Part shown: positions 10,911-19,924 of the stretch, piece by piece
How the letters are laid out: every line of letters starts with the position of its first letter
How positions within the stretch are numbered: the stretch's first letter is position 1
Assembly (NCBI GenBank): GCA_014526335.1
Contig: JACTAT010000156.1
Coordinates: 342,840-406,839 of the forward strand
Direction: 5' to 3'
From: Chrysaora quinquecirrha
Lineage: Eukaryota; Cnidaria; Scyphozoa; Semaeostomeae; Pelagiidae
Length of the DNA: 64,000 nt
The notes under the pieces: model-generated
What the model was told of the DNA's origin: nothing
Seen by the model: only the letters and a program-made list of their open reading frames with translations
Database searches by the model: none
Program-made: the position numbers and the translations under genes

Positions 10911-12996
10911 TTATGTTTATCTTGGCATAACTTCAGACAAGTAAGAAAAAAGGCCTCCTTCATTTCTCAGTCAATAAAACAACACAACAAAATAGCTTGT
11001 GGAAAGCAACACGATGGCGCCATAACCTCCACTGTACTGATATTATCCCTCCACAGTACTGAACAGCCTCCACTGTACTGATGTTATCCCTCCGCTGTAC
11101 TGAACAGCCTCCACTGTACTGATGTTATCCCTCCGCACGTACTGAACAGCCTCCACTGTACTGATGTTATCCCTCCGCTGTACTGTTATCCCCACAGTTA
11201 TCCTCCACTGTACTGATGTTATCCTCCACTGTACTGAACAGCCTCCACTGTACTGAATGTTATCCCCACACGCATCATGTTATCCCTCCACTGTACTGAT
11301 GTTATCCCTCCACTGTACTGATCATGTTATCCCTCCACTGTACTGATGTTATCCCTCCACAGTACTGCACAGCCTCCACTGTACTGATGTTATCCTCCGC
11401 TGTAATGAACAGCCTCCACTGTACTCAATGTTATCCCCCACACGCATTATCTTATCCCCCACTGTACATGCATCCACAGTACTATCCCTCCACTGTACTG
11501 ATGTTATCCCTCCACAGTACTGCACAGCCTCCACTGTACTGATGTTATCCCTCCGCTGTACTGAACAGCCTCCACTGTACTCAATGTTATCCCCCCACAC
11601 GCATCATGTTATCCCTCCACTGTACTGATGTTATCCCTCCACAGTACTGAACAGCCTCCACTGTACTGATGTTATCCCCCCACATGCATCATGTTATCCC
11701 TCCACTGTACTGATGTTATCCCTCCACAGTACTGCACAGCCTCCACTGTACTGATGTTATCCCTCCGCTGTACTGAACAGCCTCCACTGTACTCAATGTT
11801 ATCCCCCCACACGCATCATGTTATCCCTCCACTGTACTGATGTTATCCCTCCACAGTACTGAACAGCCTCCACTGTACTGATGTTATCCCCCCACATGCA
11901 TCATGTTATCCCTCCACTGTACTGATGTTATCCCTCCACTGTACTGCACAGACTCCACTGTACTCAATGTTATCCCTCCGCTGTACTGAACAGCCTCCAC
12001 TGTACTCAATGTTATCCCCCCACACGCATCATGTTATCCCTCCACTGTACTGAACAGCCTCCACTGTACTGCACAGCCTCCACTGTACTGCACAGACATT
12101 ACCCCGGGTGTATATATTACGAATATTTGTGGGAAAACAAGTCAATCCTAACTTTTAATGCTGATATTTATAAATTTAATTGAGGAGGAATATCTTTCTC
12201 TGATAGCCTTTTGAACAAAGTAACGTCAAAATTCAGTCATTTTTTTGTGCAGGCAACAACAAGCCAGGAGCGGTCTGGCACCACAATGGCTATTAGTAAT
12301 CACCGGCCCCGGCCCTGCAGCCCCGGCTCCGGCTCCGTCCCCGGCCCTGGCCCCGGCCCTGATTTTTCAACATGTAATTTTTTATTAGTAATTACCGGCC
12401 CCGGCCTTGCAGCCCCGGCAGCGGCCCTGATTTTATTTCTCCTGCTTTCTGGGTGTTATGATTTGGGTGAAGTTTAGTTATATCGAACTCGCTATATATC
12501 AGTCGAAAGCTCTAAGTCAGGAGAATACATATCTGCCCTTATCAACCTCTTTTGATGCACCAGTAAAGAGCAATCACCAGTAAAGAGCTATTAGTAATCA
12601 CCGGCCCCGGCCCTGCAGCCCCGGCCCCGGCTCCGTCCCCGGCCCTGGCCCCGGCCCTGATTTTTCAACATGTAATTTTTTTGTAATATACGGCCCCGGC
12701 CCCGGCCCCAGCCCTAATTTCCAAAACTTTATTTTTTTTTCGATTTCCATAATTCCCGTTATTCTTAATAGCTAACTTGAATAAAAATATTTTATTTGAA
12801 GTTTTTAGTAACTTGTTAGTTGAGATATTCATGCTCAAATTTCCGCCACCCTCAAACCACAGAAATGGGTGATTGGCCTAAAAACATTTCTGAGTGCGAC
12901 AGTTATGTAACTGAAATGTAGGGTTTTTATAAGAAAGAAAGAAGGGGTATTCGGTATTGTACCGGCATTTTATATCATGAGTTATTATTATTATCA

Positions 12997-13405
12997 TTCC
13001 TTCATATCCTTCAATACACTTTTTTTTTAATAACCAACCGTTCAATGAGCAACTAGGGCTGAACTGACCTTAACATTAAGCAACTGGAGGGCTCAATTGA
13101 ACTAAGCAATTAAGAAGCCAAACAACCAAGCTTATTCTCTTTCTTGCTTGTGTTAGGAAATTGTTCTTCGTTCTTATGTTTTGCATTTTGAAGTTCGTTA
13201 GCTAACGTTTTTCCACTTACTGTCTCCGAAAAGTCATGTTGTAGGCCTAATAGATGACGATTTTAACCCGCGAAGTCAGACGTTTAAGCAACTTTGAGGG
13301 CTAAAATGTCTAAAATTTTAAGCAACTTTAAGGGCTGGACGAAAGTCAAGTTGCTTATTAAAAAAAAGTGTACACTCGATACTGTATGAAGGAAGCACTC
13401 AACGT
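12997..13405. mobile_element. Possible MITE inside FB2 loop
   Basis: Imperfect inverted ends: the left has CCTTCATA..ACACTTTTTTTTTAATAA and the right is its reverse complement with mismatches. The interior repeats AAGCAACT and AGGGCT words. No target duplication found. Weak call. Confidence 0.3.
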
Positions 13406-13439
13406 TCCATTCAGCCTGGAAAGACAATAAGTCTAAAAT

Positions 13440-13605
13440 ACCGGTTCTCAGGACATATATTTTTGAAAAAGTAAGACAAAACGTATATTTCTTAAACAGT
13501 TAACACAACTCTCTGACGCTTATAGGTTTATAAGAAAAAGTAAGACAAAACGTATATTTCTAATACAGCAAACATAACTCTCTGGAGCTTATTGATTCAT
13601 AGGCA
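13440..13605. repeat. Tandem duplication of about 83 bp
   Basis: The string AAGTAAGACAAAACGTATAT occurs twice, each followed by an AACACAACTCTCTG-like string. Confidence 0.6.
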
Positions 13606-14559
13606 GGGGATTTTCCATAACAATCTGACTTTCAACCTAACTTTGAATTTTATTGCACATTTTGGGAAAATCTGATTCCAAATACGAGATGGGCCCTGTA
13701 AAATTTTGACCAGAAGTTGGACCTTTTGATGACGTCATCAAAGTGCCTTTTTTGCCCTTTGACTGTACTAACTCTTTACTGGTGCATCAAAAGAGGTTGA
13801 TAAGGGCAGATATGTATTCTCCTGACTTAGAGCTTTCGACTGATATATAGCGAGTTCGATATAACTAAACTTCACCCAAATCAAAACACCCAGAAAGCAG
13901 GAGAAATAAAATCAGGGCCGCTGCCGGGGCTGCAAGGCCGGGGCCGGTAATTACTAATAAAAAATTACATGTTGAAAAATCAGGGCCGGGGCCAGGGCCG
14001 GGGACGGAGCCGGGGCCGGGGCTGCAGGGCCGGGGCCTGTGATTACTAATAGCCCACCACAATTGCAGGGTGGCTAGCAAATCAAAAGGGGTCAGTTCAT
14101 AGGGTGTGGCAGACAAAGTTTCTGAGCCACACCCACTAATAAAAAATTCACCTTAAATACGCTCAGCCGATATTAGTTATGAATTGATAGTGCTGAGGGG
14201 AACTATGTTTGCATTTCAGTTTGAGAAACATACTTTTGCACTTTTTTCGCTTTTTCGAGTTTCAACGTCTGCAAACTTCAAGTGGGAAGACTTAATCTGC
14301 CCGCGAAGAAAACTTTGGTTGCTAGACCCTCTAAAACGGCTATTTTAGCAATTTGAGCACCTCATCCTTGGAATGAAAGAAATAGTAAACCCACGAAAAA
14401 GAGAAGGATCCATCTGTATTTTGAATTGGCTCACGAAAACTGTAGATGGGTTATTGTGGGGCCCTACTCATAACTGTAATAATTCAGTGTGTGTAAATTA
14501 TCTTCTCGAACTTTCACGGAAAGGGCCCGTAATGTTTCTGTAACGTTCATCTATTAGAG

Positions 14560-14946
14560 GGCCGGGGTGGCGATCGCCACTTGCCTCCCGGGCCAGCCCG
14601 CGCCTGCAACAAGCTATAATCCCGATAGTTACTGTTCAGTTCTTTTGCCTGTGTATCCATGATTGCCAATAGCAGCGAGGCAAAAATCACAATACTTCGG
14701 TTGCAGGGATGTTTAAAGCCCTCTTGCTCTTCCCTTCCACTTGTAGGCCTAAGTTCACTGGCGACAATACGGCGCAACTTGAAACGGTAACGACTAATCC
14801 ATGACCGGTAGGCAAAAAGCAAGTGTATCTCTGCCGTTCACAAATAACGATTTTAATATTTCAAACTGCTGTTCAGTTAAATTCTTGATTTTGCTAAAAA
14901 ACTTTACAAGTACGACATTCACAGCTCGCTTTAGTACATCTGCCAT
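14560..14946 (-). pseudogene. RecQ-like DNA helicase N-terminus (relic, frameshifted)
   Basis: The minus strand from the ATG at 14946 reads MADVLKRAVNVVLVKF, then a LTEQQFEILKSLFVNGRDTL segment of the type that precedes helicase motif I. The frame then shifts by one base: the next frame has LPTGHG where motif I should read PTGxGKS, so the catalytic lysine is gone. Further stops follow. It is a paralogue of the relic at 943-1137, on the same strand. RecQ-like N-terminal exons seem to be repeated in this genome. Confidence 0.55.
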
Positions 14947-15063
14947 TGCTGTGATTTGAGACAAGGTAGTTTTGGGTCTGGTACCCAGGGTAAGATAAAC
15001 CAAGTTTTTCAGATGAACTAGGTCTTTCTCAGATAAGTAGAGTTTTTTCTATAAATGGTGCTA

Positions 15064-15627
15064 CAGAGGACATCCGCTATCTCGACTGCCCGCTATCTCG
15101 AACATTCGCTATCTCGAACGATTTTCCATTTCCCCTCGTTTTGGTATAAGGATTTGTATAGAAAAATCACCCGCTATCTCAAACCCCGTTATCTCGAACA
15201 TTCGCTGTCTCGAACCATTTTCGATTTCCCATGGAGGAAAACCTGCTCTTTATCTCGAACTTTGCCAAATTTTCTGCTGAACTGGATAAAGAGACAGGCT
15301 GAAAATATGTATAAGTTTGCCTACATAGCGGGAATGGCAGCAGCTAAGTGATATGCTGCCCATGTATACAATAGATGAAGCTGTTCTCTTTCGAGATTTC
15401 ACCAATAGTAGGGATGAAAGCAGATGAGCTTTGACTCCTATGTAAAAAATACCAGACTTGTTTGATGAAATTTGGGATCTGTAACCCTGCATGTTAATAG
15501 GGGTTCCTTTTCTGACTTAAAAACTATAATTGTTTATATTTATATGGGGCATCCGTTATTTCGAACATTCGCCATCTCGAACAAATTCCAGTTTCCCTTG
15601 AGAGTTCGAGATAGCGGATGTCAACTG
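15064..15627. mobile_element. pogo/Tc1-mariner-type MITE
   Basis: The left end CAGAGGACATCCGCTATCTC and the right end (reverse complement CAGTTGACATCCGCTATCTC) are inverted repeats. Both are flanked by TA (15062-15063 and 15628-15629), the target duplication of Tc1/mariner/pogo elements. Several more CGCTATCTCGAAC motifs lie inside both ends. The interior (about 15250-15500) has stops in all frames and no transposase motif. A 564-bp non-autonomous derivative is the best reading. Confidence 0.75.
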
Positions 15628-15639
15628 TATTTCGTTTGA

Positions 15640-15735
15640 AAAACCGAGTTTATCAGAAAAAGCAGGTTTTTCAGATAAACTAGGTTTTTCAGATAAACCC
15701 GGTTTTCCTGATAAAGCTACTTTTCCTGAGATAAT
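15640..15735. repeat. Short tandem repeat, GTTTTTCAGATAAACTAG
   Basis: Four to five degenerate copies of an 18-20 bp unit. Similar words occur just left of the MITE (15001-15050), so the MITE probably inserted into this array. Confidence 0.55.
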
Positions 15736-15854
15736 GGAGCACTTTAGAAAAACTCAGTTAATATGTTTTTGGTGATTTCCTAGTGACCAACGACAATCTA
15801 TGCCAAGGAAGACCGACAATTTAAAAGATATAATTTCTTGTGCGTGAATCGAGA

Positions 15855-16262
15855 CTCAGAAATGTGGCAGTTCATCCTTGAACGAATGTTTGTAGTTTGA
15901 CCAATATAATTAATATTTCCATCGCACAAGTTACAGGACAAAAAATATATGACATTTTGCTGTTGCAGTTAATATGAGATTTTATATCCCAGATTGTGTT
16001 CTTTGCTGTTTTAAATGAGTTCACCGGTTGTAAATAAAATTTGCAGAGTTTACAACGAGAATTAGTGCAAAGTGTGATGCCCGGTGTTGTTGATTGATTT
16101 ACTTCCATCTGAGTAACGAATTTTGCTCTTGTTATCATTGAAGATATACTTGGTGGTTGTTTAAGGGATAAAATCGGTTGCGTATTCTGAAATCTCCGTT
16201 TAGTATCTTCTGATGAAAAATTCTCAAATAATCCTCGGATAGTTTGCATGATGCTGTTAAAA
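15855..16262 (-). pseudogene. Penelope-like element, inverted 5' part (linker and GIY-YIG N-terminal half)
   Basis: The minus-strand frame matches the C-terminal third of the intact Penelope copies at 23-30 kb. It has a Cys-rich CKLCKFYLQPV segment, a SHINC..MSYIF segment where the GIY motif lies, and, one frame over, NINYIGQTTN of the YIG motif followed by CHISESR. At that point homology continues on the other strand at 16269. The 400-bp segment is therefore inverted relative to the rest of the copy. Confidence 0.7.
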
Positions 16263-16268
16263 TTACAT

Positions 16269-16376
16269 TTCTGAGTCTCGTTCTGGTGTTTCGTCATGTG
16301 TTTTCCCTAGACATGTTCATCAATGTGGAAAGGATAACAATAACTCAAAAGAACCTTTTTTTAAAATTTATGCCTT
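16269..16376 (+). pseudogene. Penelope-like element, GIY-YIG domain continuation
   Basis: The plus strand reads ISESRSGVSSC, then HVHQCGKDNN and KEPFFKIYA, the part of the GIY-YIG endonuclease domain just after the CHISESR of the inverted segment. The frame is then split by the palindromic element at 16377-17289 and resumes at 17290. Confidence 0.7.
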
Positions 16377-17289
16377 GGCTATCTCTAAAATATGGATTAT
16401 GGAATGATGGAGTGGAATGATGGAATGGAATGATGGAATGGAATGATGGAATGGTATCAAAATGCATAAATGCAAAAGAAAAGCAATTTCCAAACACATC
16501 GCGACAATATTTTTAATTTTGAAAGCATAATGAAACAAAAACAGAGGCATTCCATATTTTAGAAAAATATGGAATGGCGAATTTTCTCAAAAATTACTCG
16601 CTTCTGTTTGCTGAAGCCTTTCCCCTAGAGTTGTATATGACTAACAAACACATCTGAGTAGAATTTATGAAGGTTTAGGGTCAATTGAAGGAGTTACGAG
16701 GCCATTCCTTATTTTAGAAAAATATGGAATGGCGAATTTTCTCAAAAATTACTCGCTTCTGTTTGCTGAAACCTTTCCCCTAGAGTTGTATACGACTAAC
16801 AAACACATCTGAGTAGAAATTATGAAGGTTTGGAGTCAATTGAAGAAATAACAAGGCCATTCCATATTTTAGAAAAATATGGAATGGTGAAATTTTTCAA
16901 AAATTTCTTGCTTCTTCTTGCTGAAACCTTCCCCTTAGGGTTGTATAAGCCTTACAAACACATCTGAGTAGAAATTATGAAGGTTTGGAATCAATTGAAG
17001 AAATAACAAGGCCATTCCATATTTTAGAAAAATATGGAATGGTGAAATTTTTCAAAAATTTCTTGCTTCTTCTTGCTGAAACCTCCCCCTTAGGGTTGTA
17101 TAAGCCTTACAAACACATCTGAGTAGAAATTAAGAGCGTTTCGAGTCAATTCAAGGAGTTACGAGGCCATTCCATGTTTGGAAATTGCTTTTCTTTTGCA
17201 TTTATGCATTTTGATACCATTCCATCATTCCATTCCATCATTCCATCATTCCACTCCATCATTCCATAATCCATATTTTAGAGATAGCC
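16377..17289. mobile_element. Palindromic (foldback) element inserted in Penelope copy
   Basis: Inverted arms 16377-16496 and 17175-17289 begin GGCTATCTCTAAAATATGG and contain a GGAATGATGGAAT microsatellite. Between them are about four tandem units of 150-155 bp, each opening with the palindrome CCATATTTTAGAAAAATATGG-like core. The element splits a Penelope reading frame between KIYA and FMSLSS. At most a 2-3 bp target duplication (TT) is visible. No coding capacity. Confidence 0.7.
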
Positions 17290-17369
17290 TTTATGTCTTT
17301 AAGTTCTGAAACCTTGTTGACTTATTACGAAGAAAAGCTATTAAGAAGCGGACACGCAATTCTTAATTA
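17290..17369 (+). pseudogene. Penelope-like element, C-terminal end
   Basis: The plus strand reads FMSLSSETLLTYYEEKLLRSG and ends HAILN followed by a stop, the same C-terminus as the other Penelope copies in this window (YEEKLFRSGHAILN). The Glu of YEE is the position of the conserved acidic residue of GIY-YIG domains. Confidence 0.75.
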
Positions 17370-17579
17370 AATGGTTAACTTGGACGTTAATTGGGTCATT
17401 ATTGTATTTATTACATAATTATTTGATTATATAACTATTTTCATTACATAACTGTACTTGCTGCTATTTATAAATTAACATTATCGCTGTTTGTATAAAC
17501 ATAGGGGCCCTATGGGCATGTTCGAAGAACCACTCTGGTTGAATATAGCTATTTCGGTCAAATGATGAAAGATATTTAT

Positions 17580-17926
17580 CGGTATGTACAAGGACGACGA
17601 TAATGCCTATTATGATAATGGTGGTGGTTATGATGATGATGTTAATGACCACGATGACCATGATGCTGGTTGGTAGGGGGTGATTGTGGTGGTAGGGTGG
17701 GTGTGGTGGTGGTAGAGGTGGTTGTGGTGCTGAAGGTAGGGGTGGTTATGGTGGCTGTGATAGGAGTGATCGTGGTGATGGTTGTAGGGGTGGCTGTGTT
17801 GGTGGTGATGGGGGGCGGTCGTGGTGATAAGGGTGGTCGTGGTGATGGTTGTAGGGGTGGTTGTGGTGGTGGTGATAGGGGTGGTCGTGGTGATGGTTGT
17901 AGGGGTGTTTGTGGTGGTGAGGCCGG
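17580..17926. repeat. (GGT)n-rich microsatellite
   Basis: Irregular GGTGGT/GATGGT/GGGTGG repeats, strongly G-rich on the plus strand. The Gly/Val-rich and Thr/Pro-rich frames here are artefacts of the repeat. It abuts the left end of the P-like transposon. Confidence 0.9.
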
Positions 17927-18037
17927 CATAGTAACTAGAAAGAGACTGGTTAGGAAGGCCGAGCCTCAAACAATAGTATCACGTGGTATAACTTGCAAAG
18001 TTCAATATTTCGGGTCACGTGACGAGGAACCTGCATC
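17927..18037. repeat. P-like transposon left end: TIR plus subterminal inverted repeat
   Basis: 30-bp TIR at 17927-17956; 25-bp subterminal repeat GGTCACGTGACGAGGAACCT.. at 18013-18037, containing the palindrome TCACGTGA. The ATG of the zinc-finger gene (18053) lies 16 bp inside, so this end probably also holds its promoter. Confidence 0.8.
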
Positions 18038-18052
18038 GAGTTTTTGGTGAAC

Positions 18053-19262
18053 ATGGCGGAGGCGGAATACGAGTTTGATCTGGAACAGTTACCTTTCGAT
18101 TTTGATGAGCCATTACATATCGCTGAATCTTTAAACCTTGAGGAAGTATCCATGAAATTTATTGCTGATGAAGATGTTTCCGAACTCATCGGCGCAAGCA
18201 ATTTTCCTTGCTCTTTTTGTGCCAAGGTTTGCAAGTCCAGGAGAGGCCTAAAACTCCATACGCAGTATAAGCATAATGAAGGCGTCGATGATGTTGATGA
18301 GGATGTTGAAAGTAAGCCTTATTTTGATAACAATGACTTTGAGCTTATTCTAAAAACATTAAATAGTAATCTTTCTGCTTCAGAGTTATACTCTGAGGAA
18401 TTTTTACGTGCAATGCCGTCAACAATTCCTTCGGAACTCGCCACTGCCATCAATGAGTTGATGTCAAAACAATTTTTTTCCGGGAAGAAGCATGACTTCG
18501 AAAATTTTTACACCTACTATGGAAAAATTTTATCCAGCTCGTCAGTATTTTTCCACGATTACAACGAAGGTATGGCAAATTTCTTTTTGGTGAAGCTTGC
18601 TACAGAAATTCTGGCTTTTGCAAAAAGAAAGTTGGAAAAGTTGCCTGATCCGGAAGAAAATCAGTCTGGAACTTCACATGAGGTTAATATACCTAATCAA
18701 GAACTGGGACCATTGGCTTATGTAGTGGGTTCAGTCATTTCAACAATTTACAGGAAAGCAGCATTTGGAAAAGTTCAACACGCTGCTTGGAAAGAGCAGG
18801 TAAAGAGCTTGTGCTTGAACACACTTCGTTCTTCCACGGACAATGCTTACATAAGTGAAGTGGACAGAGGAGGTTTGTGGACACCATCTACAAAACTGGT
18901 TGGTTTAATAGAAAACATAGAAATTAAATTTCGAAAAAGCCAAAACAGTTGAAAAGACCAAAAAGTTTCCAGTATGCGAACTACAAAACATCTGTTTGGA
19001 AAATGAAACCACTCAATCAATTTGGGGCTCAATCATATCAGAGCATGAACATTGTCAAATTAATGATGAGTGCAGCATGACCTTGTTGGATAAAATTATC
19101 AAAATGTATATTCGTATACGATGTTTCTCTCACACTAAAGATTTGTGGAAAAAGCATTTAAATGAAAAGAGTTTAGAAAAAACAAAAGCTTTGCGGAAAT
19201 CTTTAAAAAGAAAGAGGAGAAAAAGAAAAGTGAAAAGAAATTTGACAATTTTTATTTCATAA
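18053..19262 (+). pseudogene. C2H2 zinc-finger accessory protein of the P-like transposon (one frameshift)
   Basis: Starts at the ATG at 18053 (MAEAEYEFDLEQLP). Residues about 50-75 hold one C2H2 finger, FPCSFCAKVCKSRRGLKLH then QYKH. A long helical region follows, with the segment ELGPLAYVVGSVISTIYRK and later DRGGLWTPSTKLVGL. The first frame stops at 18952. The next frame picks up at once (KTVEKTKKFPVCELQNIC..) and runs to 19262 with a basic tail (LRKSLKRKRRKRKVK). The switch lies in an A run near 18932-18940, so a single-base indel explains it. Proteins with this YVVGS..GGLWTP pattern are, as I recall, common as repeated uncharacterised proteins in invertebrate genomes. The function is unknown; DNA binding or regulation of the transposase is an inference. 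Confidence 0.6.
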
Positions 19263-19379
19263 TAAAAGACCTCCTCAGATATAATTGGTTTGTTTTCTCA
19301 CTTCAAGTCACTTTACCATACTCTTGGGAAAATCATCTGTATTGTTTTTCTAACATTTTGTGCCATCCAAAATTGTGCC

Positions 19380-19660
19380 ATGAATGCAAAAAGTAGTAAT
19401 ATAATACTAAAACTGGTAGTAGGACACCAAAATTGGTAGTTTTTTTTAAAATTTGGTTTGTAATCTTCGAAACTCCAAGTTCTAAGGAGGCACTTGAGTA
19501 TGTTTGTACAATATTAATAATAATAATAATATAATAATAATGATATTATTGCTATTATTATTATTATTATTAGTATATTATTATTTTCATATTTTATGGT
19601 TGATATCAGAACACGAACAAAAATAAATAAATGAAGACATTTTTCTTTGCAATGAGTCAA
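19380..19660. other. AT-rich gap between convergent transposon genes
   Basis: Includes an (ATA/TAATAA)n microsatellite at about 19518-19590. Presumably holds the 3' untranslated ends of both genes. Nothing else seen. Confidence 0.5.
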
Positions 19661-19924
19661 GTCATGGTGTTACTTATTTTGGATTTTAGACAAAAAAAAT
19701 TGTTCGAAGGGGTATAGAAGGTCAATCCTCCAAATTCAAGTTTGCCCTTGGGTATGACTTTAAGAAATAATTATGATTTTCTGTTGTAAGGACTTTGAGA
19801 AATAACTCAACTAATAACTTACTTTTCTCTGGTGCACCCGGTACTAGACATGAAGTTTTCATTAATAGCTGCAAAAGCTGTATAGTAATTACAAACAATG
19901 TTCTTCAATATACTTTTCTGATGT

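Larger units (their letters stand above)
9738..12095. mobile_element. Foldback structure FB1 with tandem-repeat arms
   Basis: The left arm (9738-10422) is a tandem array of CAGTACAGTGGAGG joined by GATAACAT or CTGTT words. The right arm (11027-12095) is the reverse complement of the same array. Between them is an inner palindrome: 10423-10614 and 10743-10934 are inverted copies (192 bp each) around a 128-bp loop. Long inverted repeats built of short tandem repeats are the hallmark of Foldback (FB) elements. The right side has an extra 92 bp (10935-11026) with no counterpart on the left. No transposase is visible. Confidence 0.75.
12288..14054. mobile_element. Foldback structure FB2 with 283-bp GC-rich inverted ends
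   Basis: 12288-12570 and 13772-14054 are inverted copies of each other (about 283 bp, nearly identical). The outer part of each arm is a CCGGCCCCGGCCC-type block and the inner part ends TGCACCAGTAAAGAG. An extra direct copy of the GC block follows the left arm (12588-12720). The 1.2-kb loop has no gene. The G-rich strand of the arms has many GGGG runs and could form quadruplexes. Confidence 0.8.

Noticed and set aside
17383..17560. Hammerhead motif after the first Penelope copy
   Set aside because: I looked for CTGANGA and GAAA boxes in the 3' tail of this copy and found no ordered pair.
17628..18050. Val/Gly-rich and Thr/Pro-rich frames
   Set aside because: Translation of a GGT/ACC microsatellite; no support for a gene.
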